DNA from: Pycnopodia helianthoides
Lineage: Eukaryota; Echinodermata; Asteroidea; Forcipulatida; Asteriidae
DNA length: 64,000 nt
Direction: 5' to 3'
NCBI GenBank assembly: GCA_032158295.1
Contig: CM063258.1
Span: forward strand, 8,450,583 to 8,514,582
The translations under genes were made by a program, and so were the position numbers. Under the pieces are notes generated by a model that searched no databases, had not been told where the DNA came from, and saw only the letters and a list, made by a program, of their open reading frames with translations. Numbering within the stretch: position 1 is the first letter of the stretch; every line of letters begins with the position of its first letter. This document shows positions 55,701 through 64,000 of this stretch, piece after piece.

Positions 55701-58700
55701 AACGTAAGTAGCTGCCTAAATCTCCACACATTAAACCTGTCAAACACCAACGTAAGTAGCTGCCTAAATCTCCACACATTAGACCTGTCAAACACCAACG
55801 TAAGTAGCTGCCTAAATCTCCACACATTAAACCTGTCAAACACCAACGTAAGTAGCTGCCTAAATCTCCGCACATTAGACCTGTCAAACACCAATGTAAG
55901 TAGCTGCCTCAATCTCCACACATTAGACCTGTCAAACACCAACGTAAGTAGCTGCCTAAATCTCCACACATTAGACCTGTCAAACACCAACGTAAGTAGC
56001 TGCCCAAATCTCCACACATTAGACCTGTCAAACACCAACGTAAGTAGCTGCCCAAATCTCCACACATTAGACCTGTCAAACACCAACGTAAGTAGCTGCC
56101 TAAATCTCCACACATTAAACCTGTCAAACACCAACGTAAGTAGCTGCCTCAATCTCCGCACATTAGACCTGTCAAACACCAATGTAAGTAGCTGCCTTAA
56201 TCTCCACACATTAAACCTGTCAAACACCAACGTAAGTAGCTGCCTCAATCTCCGCACATTAGACCTGTCAAACACCAACGTAAGTAGCTGCCTAAATCTC
56301 CACACATTAGACCTGTCAAACACCAATGTAAGTAGCTGCCCAAATCTCCACACATTAGACCTGTCAAACACCAACGCAAGTAGCTGCCTAAATCTCCACA
56401 CATTAAACCTGTCAAACACCAACGTAAGTAGCTGCCCAAATCTCCGCACATTAGACCTGTCAAACACCAACGTAAGTAGCTGCCTAAATCTCCGCACATT
56501 AGACCTGTCAAACACCAATGTAAGGGAGCGTCTCAAAAGTCGGGAACGTTCCCGTCAAAACGGAACGTTCTCATTTGAACGTTCCTTTTTCGGTGGACCG
56601 CGTCCGCATGCCCGTTGGGACACGGCGGCATGATATTTTGACCGTTCCCATGCGAACGTTCCAATGGGAACGATCTGCTTGTGGACGTCCAATTGGGAAA
56701 ATTCGCACATAGTTTGCATGGTGCCCGATTGCGCGCATGTTTGTGTTTGCGCCCCATTGCCCGAGTTGCGTTGACTTCAAAGAGTAAACAAACAACAACA
56801 ACCGGCACGGTAGGTTCATAAATAAATGTTTTTAACTAGTCTGAAACAATTCGACTACTTTTAAATATGTTTATAATTTTGTTAAAATAATATAGTCTAT
56901 AATGTTCTGTTACGTGATTCACGCTCGCCGTTATTTCCTCAAATCTAGACTACCTTCTTTGTACAATAGAAGAATAATTATATTTTACATAATTTCCACA
57001 CTTCATAGGGCCTAGATGTTGTGTCATTTTAAACTGCAGTTAAGTGGTGACCAATTACTAAAATTGTATTGAATTTTTTCATAAGTTTGGATAATCATAT
57101 ATTTTAGTAGGTCCGGCAAATCGTAACCTTCCATCCTACCGACGAAATAAACCTTGTGTTTTGCATCCAAATACAAACAAACGTAAATCCCAATCCCTCT
57201 TCAAAAAGAGTGTTGTGAATTCATAGTGTTAACTTTAACAACGGGAAAACATCACTTACTGTGATTCACCAGCGACGTCCTAGGGGATCGAGACGCCATT
57301 TTGTTAGCAATTTCACGTTCGCATACAGGCCGAGTTCCCAAATTGGTAAAACTGTGCAACCGTCCCAATGGGAATGCGTGGATTTCTTGCTTGGGAACAT
57401 GCGGGAACAGCGCCCGCAGTGGAACGTCCAAATGGGGATATGCCCGCGGTCCAGCAGGAACACGGAGTATGCCCAGCGGGACGGTGATGTGTTCTCATTT
57501 GGACGTTCCAAGCGATCCGACTTTTGAGACGCTCCCTAAGTAGCTGCCTTAATCTCCACACATTAAACCTGTCAAACACCAACGTAAGTAGCTGCCTTAA
57601 TCTCGACACACTAGACCTGTCAAACACCACCGTAAGTAGCTGCTTTAATCTCCACACATTAGACCTGTCAAACACCATCGTAAGTAACTGCCTTAATCTC
57701 CACACATTAGACCTGTCAAACACCACCGTAAGTAGCTGCTTTAATCTCCACACATTAGACCTGTCAAACACCATTGTAAGTAGCTGCTTTAATCTCCACA
57801 CATTAGACCTGTCAAACACCATCGTAAGTAACTGCCTTAATCTCCACACATTAGACCTGTCAAACACCATCGTAAGTAACTGCCTTAATCTCCACACATT
57901 AGACCTGTCAAACACCATCGTAAGTAACTGCCTTAATCTCCACACATTAGACCTGTCAAACACCATCGTAAGTAACTGCCTTAATCTCCACACATTAGAC
58001 CTGTCGACCTTCTGAAATAAAACAATCCGGAGGTTCATGGGCATTCATCCTGTAGACGGAGTGAAAACCCAGGCTGCTCTTACTATTTGGACGTACTTCA
58101 ACTTTGTGCGTTTTCTCTCTCTCACCGGTTTAAACTGGTGTAAATTCCGACTACAGTGCTATTCCTTTCCACCTTCATACTTCAATTCTCCCTCGTCGAG
58201 CTCATCAATTTACATGTAATTCTCCTTTTGTAGGCAGACGTTGTAAGCATTAGCTGTATGACTTACGTACTGCAAAGCCTTGGCAGCCGGTTACGTATCC
58301 TGAGCCTAGCTGCAAATAAACTGAAAGCAGGACCCATCTTGAAAAGTCTCATGGTAATGATCTGTTATTTTGTTTCAAATTTCTAACCCCCTTACCCAAA
58401 TTTCTTACACACCCCCTTTACTGATTACAAAATGAGGATAGTTCCTTATAGTTTGTCACTTTGAGAAAAAAACAAAACAGCTCTTCATCATTGATCACAA
58501 TACTGGATAACATTCGGTTCCGTCTTGATTGTGAAGAAACATTGCAGTAATCTTACAGCCCTGGATATCTCCAACTGCAAGTTCTCTTGTGACTTCCTGA
58601 TGTTACACATTGAGGAGTTCCAGCGAGGCTGTCCCAAGCTAGAAGTGTTACGATTAGCTGGCTGCATGGTCAGGGCAGGCCCGGCTACCAATAAAGCTCA

Positions 58701-60648
58701 GGTACGTGTAGTTGATGATATTGTATTCTCCTTTTGTATTCTCCTGTTTCTCCGTTTTTCATTTACAGGCTGAAATAATAAACTTCAAAGATTTTACCAT
58801 TGAAATCAATGTAATCCAAACCGAGGCTGTAAAGAAAATAGTCTGGCCCTTTTTTTTCATATGATAAGAATCATTTTAATGACTGTTACTGCACACGAGT
58901 AACATGACCAAGATGGCGGTATCATTATCCTCTTTATCAGGCAGCGTCTACAGGTTTCCCTGATCTTCAAGAACTCAGCCTGGCTGTGAGCACGAATATC
59001 AGCGGGCCGAACGGAGGAATCGCTATAGATGATAGCATGCTCTTGAGACTACTTGTGAAATCGCATCAACTTAGGTTACTAGACCTCAGAGGCTGCACTC
59101 ATATCACTGCGGTTGGGATACAGGTGAGAAACAGATCTTCCCTGATCAGTATTCCAGGTTTTACTATGAGCACTACCTATCCAAGTACATGGAACTAATA
59201 GCACTCCGCACTAGTGACGTCACTTTGAAATACTCGGCTGTCGACAAACATTCAACCAGTTCCGCGATCACCGCATCATCGACGCGCCAGACCGCAGTAG
59301 TACTAGTACAGTCAGTACACAGGTAATCAAAGCTTGTACGCGAGTGTGCATTAGTGAAATTTGACACGTTGTCTGAGATCGGGTACTGGGCTTCTATTTT
59401 TTAGCATTAGTGTGGAGTGATATTGCTTTTATCATCACATCTGAAGGACAGAGAAGTTTTCATGTAAAGTGTCTTGCTCAAGGACACAAGTATCACAACG
59501 AGCCAGGCCATAATTTCAAATCCATATTTACAACTGCAAGATTTCCATTATTTAAACAGACTTGTTTGTCTTTGTTTTTTGTGTATTAAATATCAGAGAC
59601 TGCCAGTGTATGATCTTCAGCACCTGTTCATATCGCAGTGTTCAGTTTCACGCTACGAAGGAATAGAAGCAATTGTACAGAAGGTATGTACAGTGAAGGC
59701 AGTGAGGGGATAGAGATAAGAGGCCAATGTGAATAGCTTTAGCATAATACAGGGTTTGGGCAGTTTCAAAGGCTATACTTGGAGATGCAGTGTTTTTGAA
59801 CTTAGTACAAAGTAGTAGCCACACACAGAAAAAAGAAACAATTTCAAATAAATGCAGCTCGAGGCGTTTTATGATTCTTTTTCCTGCACAGTGGAGACAC
59901 AGCTTGATTGAGCTTGATTTATCGTGGAACGTATTCCCGGCCATGTCTCTGGACATCGCTATGAAGAAGCTATCCAGCGTGCCGGGTCAGTCCGTACTGA
60001 GAGATATCAATCTGGCAGGGACGTCCATCACGGCCGAGAGAGTCAGGTAAATACTCTCAAAGCCCCCCCCCCCCCCCCCCGCCCCCAGTGGATAATAACA
60101 ATCATGCATTTCTTGGGCACTTTCAAGCCAATGTTTCAAAGGGCCGTACAAGATTACTACCCCAGTTATCTGGCAAAAGGCATTCTTATAATAATCTCAC
60201 CTCCTTGGCGGTTTGCAGGCCGGGCCATCAAATTGGCCCACATGTAGCTATCTATCAATCATAATAGCTACCTGTACCCACGTAGGTACCCAGTTTTTTC
60301 TTGGACGGTGAGAAGCAATAACAGTTCAGAGTCTTGCTCAGCGACTGGGATCTTTTCCACACTCTGATGACTCGGTTGCTAGAACTGGAATTTGGAGTAG
60401 TGGACGGTTTTAGCCACAACGTAACACACATACCAGGAGACCTGTTTTGACAAAAGAAGGTTTTGTTGTTATTTTTTTTTTCATTTAGGTCCATTTTAGA
60501 GGGATGTCCATCTCTTGTGTCACTCAATCTTGCCTCTTGCCGTGGGTTGCCTCGTGGGATGAAGCGCAGCCATGCTGGGGACTGTCTAGTACAGCTCAAG
60601 ACTGATCTAAGAACAGCCCCACCAAGTACCTTAGAGTATGTGGACTAG
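52767..60648 (+). CDS. FBXL6: F-box/LRR protein FBXL6, complete
   Basis: A substrate adaptor of the SCF ubiquitin ligase family. The ten exons are: 52767-52972, 53939-54244, 54417-54606, 55377-55511 (first donor), 58234-58353, 58537-58701, 58941-59123, 59597-59683, 59892-60046 and 60489-60648. All junctions are GT-AG with matching phases; 568 residues with the first exon 4 donor. Residues about 34-60 are acidic, 69-123 very basic (likely nuclear or nucleolar targeting). The F-box is at about 145-193 ([35 protein letters not shown]), and leucine-rich repeats run from about 205 to the end ([55 protein letters not shown]). The start has a good context (A at -3, G at +4) and follows an acceptor-like TTTGCACTCAG, implying an upstream non-coding exon. 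The exon 4 donor is amplified 31-fold and the stop-codon region is amplified too. Confidence 0.9.
53172..53555. mobile_element. TTAA MITE, AGGAACATTACAGAATTG family, copy 4
   Basis: TTAAAGGAACATTACAGAAT ... ATTCTGTAATGTTCCTTTAA, inside FBXL6 intron 1. It is nearly identical to the copies at 39121 and 39922, with a short deletion near ATGAATCTGAGCG. Confidence 0.85.
54751..55085 (+). mobile_element. tRNA-derived SINE
   Basis: The head GTGTCATGGCCGAGTTGTTT contains an A-box-like TGGCCGAGTTG. The B-box-like GGTTTGAATCA follows at about 54821. The body has GTGACACTTGTGTCCTTGAG, ATTGCTTCTCTTCACCCAGG and the tail GCGCTATATAAGAACTAGTT. In FBXL6 intron 3. Immediately downstream (about 55120-55345) is a second, inverted fragment of the same superfamily (CCAGAAACACCGGAGCAAAC, ACACAACACACAGGACC). 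Confidence 0.65.
55377..55511 (+). CDS. FBXL6: FBXL6 exon 4, source of the 48-bp array
   Basis: After a GACTACTTCAG acceptor the exon encodes 45 LRR residues ([34 protein letters not shown]) and ends AAC/GTAAGT in phase 0. The last 48 bp (55464-55511) are the prototype of the tandem array that follows. Exon 5 also starts in phase 0 (ADVVSISC), so any donor of the array can splice to it without changing frame. Which donor is used cannot be decided from sequence. Confidence 0.8.
55464..56523 (+). repeat. 48-bp splice-donor minisatellite, left block
   Basis: One exonic prototype (55464-55511) is followed by 21 exact-length 48-bp units (55512-56519) and four further bases. Each unit starts GTAAGTAGCTGCC and translates in the exon 4 frame as [16 protein letters not shown], with L/P, H/R and D/N variants. 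Every unit start is a consensus GTAAGT donor except unit 19 (56376), which is GCAAGT. There are no indels and no stops. The 16-residue period is shorter than the usual 24-28-residue LRR. Confidence 0.95.
56524..57536. mobile_element. 1013-bp PIF/Harbinger-like element splitting the array
   Basis: Perfect 20-bp terminal inverted repeats GGGAGCGTCTCAAAAGTCGG, flanked by TAA on both sides (56521-56523 and 57537-57539). A three-base TWA duplication is the habit of the PIF/Harbinger superfamily. Subterminal regions hold many copies of GGAACGTTCC-like words (GTTCTCATTTGAACGTTCC at the left, GTTCTCATTTGGACGTTCC at the right). The middle is AT-rich. No transposase or Myb-like frame, so non-autonomous. 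The TAA target was inside a GTAAGT of the array. Confidence 0.85.
57537..58005 (+). repeat. 48-bp splice-donor minisatellite, right block
   Basis: Continues the array after the element: nine complete units and a tenth of 38 bp ending CTGTC, then GACCTTCTGAAATAA. The units differ from the left block: GTAAGTAACTGCC or GTAAGTAGCTGCTTT starts, and CACCATC or CACCACC ends, so residues read V-S-N/S-C-L/F and N-T-I/T. The length is still exactly 48 bp per unit and in one frame. The first unit has lost its G and so its donor through the element insertion. Confidence 0.9.
58006..58233 (+). other. remainder of FBXL6 intron 4
   Basis: After the array the frame closes at TGA (58013-58015), and the intron runs to a TTCTCCTTTTGTAG acceptor at 58233. 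No repeat is seen. Confidence 0.7.
59197..59424. mobile_element. MITE, AATAGCACTCC family, copy 2
   Basis: Termini AATAGCACTCCGCACTAGTG and CATTAGTGTGGAGTGATATT, which are inverted repeats. It lies in FBXL6 intron 7 and is related to 48251-48501. Confidence 0.8.
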
Positions 60649-61899
60649 GTCTTAACCACCAAGCACCTAGGAGTATGTGAACTAGGTCTTAACCACCAAG
60701 CACCTAGGAGTATGTGAACTAGGTCTTAACCACCAAGCACCTAGGAGTATGTGGACTAGGTCTTAACCACCAAGCACCTAGAGGTATGTGGACTAGGTCT
60801 TAACCACCAAGCACCTAGGAGTATGTGAACTAGGTCTTAACCACCAAGCACCTAGGAGTATGTGGACTAGGTCTTAACCACCAACACCTAGGAGTATGTG
60901 GACTAGGTCTTAACCACCAAGCACCTTACATGTAGGAGTATTGGACTAGGTTAACCACCAAGCACCTAGGAGTATGTGAACTAGGTCTTAACCACCAAGC
61001 ACCTAGGAGTATGTGGACTAGGTCTTAACCACCAAAGCACCTAGGAGTATGTGGACTAGTCTTAACACCAAGCACCTAGGAGTATTTGGACTAGGTTAAC
61101 CACCAAGCACCTAGGAGTATGTGGACTAGGTCTTAACCACCAAGCACCTAGGAGTATGTGGACTAGGTCTTAACCACCAAGCACCTAGGAGTATGTGGAC
61201 TAGGTCTTAACCACCAAGCACCTAGGAGTATGTGGACTACGTCTACAACCAAGCACCTAGGAGTATTTGGACTAGGTTAACCACCAAGCACCTAGGAGTA
61301 TGTGAACTAGGTCTTAACCACCAAGCACCTAGGAGTAATGTGGACTAGGTCTTAACCACCAAGCACCTAGGAGAATGTGGACTAGGTCTTAACCACCAAG
61401 CACCTAGGAGTATGTGGACTAGGTCTTAACCACCAAGCACCTAGGAGAATGTGGACTAGGTCTTAACCACCAAGCACCTAGGAGTATGTGGACTAGGTCT
61501 TAACCACCAAGCACCTAGGAGTATGTGGACTAGGTCTTAACCACCAAGCACCTAGGAGAATGTGGACTAGGTCTTAACCACCAAGCACCTAAGGAGTATG
61601 TGGACTAGGTCTCAAACCAAGCACCTAGGAGTATTTGGACTAGGTTAACCACCAAGCACCTAGGAGTATGTGAACTAGGTCTTAACCACCACGCACCTAG
61701 GAGTATGTGGACTAGGTCTTAACCACCAAGCACCTAGGAGTATGTGGACTAGGTCTTAACCACCAAGCACCTAGGATATGTGGACTATGTCTTAAACACC
61801 AAGCACCAAGGAGTATGTGGACTAGTCTTAACACCAAGCACCTAGGAGTATGTGGACTAGGTCTCAACCACCAAACACCTAGGAGTATGTGGACTAGGG
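60619..61899 (+). repeat. 37-bp minisatellite grown from the FBXL6 stop codon
   Basis: The prototype is the end of the coding sequence (CCACCAAGTACCTTAGAGTATGTGGACTAG plus GTCTTAA, positions 60619-60655). About 34 units follow, of the form CCACCAAGCACCTAGGAGTATG then TGGACTAGGTCTTAA. Many units have one- to several-base indels (for example near 60885, 60945, 61055, 61240, 61615 and 61820). Each unit keeps a copy of the TAG stop. If transcribed it forms a repetitive 3' UTR. Confidence 0.95.
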
Positions 61900-63028
61900 C
61901 CAACCATGAACACTGACCATTCCAGATGGGTTTTTTTTTAAACAAAACCCACAGTTGTGTACCTGTGGTACACAAGGTGGGAAAATGAGATTCTGTCTTT
62001 TGACTTCTAAGAAAGGGTATACTAATCTGGATGGCATTTATGATTTTATGTATAAAGCTCTCTAGGTTTTTGGTAAACACTTGACGTTAGGATTCCAAAA
62101 TATTTTCTTTGCCTCTGCATGTTAATAATTTTCCTTTAAATATCAATGTTACATTGAAACCCTGACTTGACAAAGGAAAGACAACAAAGGTTCTCATAAT
62201 AAGCACTAGGGATTTGTTCTTTTGTGAGAAAATATGAGTAAGCACTCATCGTGATTCTCAGAACACGGACTGTAAGCCACAGCCGATAAGCTGCCATGGT
62301 ATGCTTGAATCTCGGAACACTCTGACTTACCTCCCATTGAGCCAAATACCATGATTCAATGGTGGCAACCTGTCCATTCTTGTAAAGCCACATTCATATC
62401 ACAATTAAAATGACAAAGGTCTTGAATCGAGAATTACACGATAGCCCCCTGAAAAAGGGAGATTACGAGTATAATTCCAGTACTTTTTGCCCCTCATTGT
62501 ACAGGGAAACAAAGCAGAGCATGGTAAGTTCATGCCTGTGCATGCTACACAATGGGATTAAATTGATGCCACTCTGAAGTTGTTGCGGTATTAAAAAACA
62601 TCTGCCATAAACAGACAAATTTTGCATGTATTTTACACGTCATCCAAGGGTGTTCTGACTGTACAATGTAGCGGAGATTGTAAATATTTTTTCACTTTTA
62701 TATAAAACTATTAAATGTATTTTGTACAAACTATTTTTCAATTTTTGTAGAAGTTAACTTCTAATGAAACTCAAAAACACCTCTGATAATGTTTCCTAAC
62801 ATATACTGTCAAATTGTCAATATACTTTTACTTTTTTTTTAATATTTTTTTTTTCAAAAATTGATCAACAGTTCTGATTGAATAACATCCCCTAGAATAG
62901 TAAAAAAGAAATACCTTTTATTGTTTATAGAGGGGCTCCAAGATCAAAGTCAGTTTTGTGATGCACTCATTTTCCAATAGATAGAGTCCTTATTCAAAGG
63001 GGAAAAAATACAAGTCTCTAACCTCGGG

Positions 63029-63421
63029 TTAAAGGAACATTACAGAATTGGTGAGAAAAAAACTTGTAAAATGACTTTTTGATCACAGATGGACATAAAA
63101 CTTACACGGTCTAATGATGATGATAGTAGAAAACATCCCTTGAAATATTTCTGTCTGAAATGCCATATTTTATGAGAAATGAATAAACTAATTTTCCAAT
63201 TGGAGTTTATCGCTCCGTGAGCAGTTTTATTCATTTGTTGAATCCATATGATTTCATGCAAATGTGTAATTGGTTTTTCACTATTTTCTCGTGACCCAGA
63301 TGGCCGTCGATCTCAAACTTCTACAGGTTTGTCAGTTTATGTATACGGTGGATTACATAAAGTGCTTACACTGCCAGCAACTGTTTTGTTAGCAAAAACC
63401 AATTCTGTAATGTTCCTTTAA
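63029..63421. mobile_element. TTAA MITE, AGGAACATTACAGAATTG family, copy 5 (inverted)
   Basis: Both ends are TTAAAGGAACATTACAGAATTGG and its inverse; the interior is in the opposite orientation to copies 1-4. Full length, about 393 bp. Confidence 0.85.
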
Positions 63422-63774
63422 AATGGTATAAAATGTCACTTTGTTTGATACCCTTTAAGTGCAATTTTTGTCAAATTTCAAAATGTTTGATGGAAAATGA
63501 ATGCATCACAAAACTGATTTTGAAGCTTGAAGCTAAGTTGAAAATGAAGCCGCTCTCGTAATTATGCAAGATATGAGAACTGTATCTCATGATTGGGATT
63601 TGAATTTTTTTTCTGTAAGCGAATTAATGTAAATTGGTCTGTGGCAAGATTTGCTCACTCCTCCTTCCCTGGTGGTAAATACTAATAATTGGTTCTTATA
63701 TAGGGCACATATCCTAATTGCTAGATCAACAACATTATTTCCCGTTCATCAGGCATACTGTACATGGACCATTG

Positions 63775-64000
63775 CTCAACTTTCTCAACTCCCTGGGGAG
63801 CATGCAAACCCAAGCTGCTTAAATTAGCACTAAGGGTTCAATCCAACACAATACTGTCTCGGCCCTCTCAGGTTCCCATTTATACACCTGGGTTAAGAGA
63901 AGCAATTATGGTTAACCGTCTTACTCAAGGACACAAGTGTCATGAGCAGGATTTGAACCCACCCTCTGATGATTCAGCAGTCAGAACTTGAGTCCGATGC
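63775..64000 (-). repeat. SINE fragment at window edge
   Basis: Same order as 35890-36090. The minus strand shows GGGTTCAAATCCTGC (B-box GGTTCAAATCC) and GACACTTGTGTCCTTGAGTA. The tRNA-like head would continue past the right edge. Confidence 0.6.

Larger units (their letters stand above)
61900..64000. other. FBXL6 3' flank to the window end
   Basis: No gene. It contains a dispersed repeat at about 62255-62560 (inverse of 38745-39035: GATAAGCTGCCATGGTATGC, CATTGAGCCAAATAC, CCTGTCCATTCTTGTA) and one at about 62925-63000 (inverse of 37440-37520). It also has a TTAA element at 63029-63421 and a SINE fragment from 63775 to the edge. No clear AATAAA was found just after the minisatellite. Confidence 0.6.

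Noticed and set aside
55415..56536. Long minus-strand open frames (373, 144 and 88 codons) across the array
   Set aside because: They repeat the 48-bp period in other frames; the unit simply lacks stops in several frames. The plus frame continues LRR coding with correct phases.
56245..56633. Extension of the exon 4 frame into the inserted element
   Set aside because: The added residues come from terminal-repeat sequence and have no LRR or other pattern; a splice at the last donor is more sensible.
55512..58005. CRISPR-like regular repeat array
   Set aside because: Units are contiguous with no unique spacers, grow from a coding exon and lie in an animal gene.
57313..58044. 243-codon minus-strand frame
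   Set aside because: Reads through the antisense of the right array block and part of the transposable element; no independent coding signal.
60619..61899. CRISPR-like array or satellite RNA gene
   Set aside because: No spacers; the units are indel-bearing copies of the FBXL6 stop-codon region.
1..64000. Bacterial-type operons, ribosome binding sites or prophage
   Set aside because: GT-AG introns, SINEs, MITEs and animal protein families show a eukaryotic nuclear sequence; no such features apply.

Overview
This is an intron-rich, AT-rich animal nuclear window. It is packed with small inverted-repeat elements, many of them flanked by TTAA, and with tRNA-derived SINE pieces. Together with a secreted PAN/apple-fibrinogen protein, the repeat families point to an echinoderm, most likely a sea star. 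That assignment is inference; no species marker was found.

Layout. (1) 3156-9456, minus: first two coding exons of an NPDC1-like gene (signal peptide plus cysteine-rich ectodomain) that runs off the left edge. (2) 12356-13666, plus: an intronless 436-residue coiled-coil protein I do not recognise. (3) 16747-28554, minus: a five-exon gene for a secreted PAN/apple, Thr-rich linker, fibrinogen-C protein. Its first exon has an apparent frameshift, and its first intron holds a 1.64-kb inverted array of six tRNA-like units between 16-bp direct repeats. (4) About 28.6-36.7 kb: gene-poor, with TIR elements and hairpins. (5) 36694-47736, minus: a complete ten-exon peroxisomal protease TYSND1, with an intact His/Asp/Ser triad and a C-terminal SKL. 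(6) 47.8-52.8 kb: the head-to-head gap before the next gene, occupied by at least five TIR elements, one carrying telomere-type CCCTAA repeats. (7) 52767-60648, plus: a complete ten-exon FBXL6 (F-box plus leucine-rich repeats).

The most unusual region is FBXL6. The end of its exon 4, together with its consensus splice donor, has been amplified into an exact 48-bp tandem array (an exonic prototype unit, 21 units, then 10 more). Nearly every unit carries an in-phase GTAAGT donor, so successive donors could each add a 16-residue LRR-like repeat without a frame change. A 1013-bp PIF/Harbinger-like element with TAA target duplications has split the array inside one donor. The same gene's stop-codon region has separately seeded a 37-bp minisatellite that fills the 3' flank (60619-61899). 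The two arrays differ: the 48-bp array keeps its length exactly, while the 37-bp array is full of indels.

The recognised genes are not an operon or pathway. TYSND1 (peroxisome), FBXL6 (SCF ubiquitin ligase adaptor), NPDC1-like (neural membrane protein family) and the fibrinogen-domain lectin-like protein are ordinary neighbours. All gene models were built by hand from open frames, GT-AG sites and intron-phase agreement; no transcript or database evidence was available.
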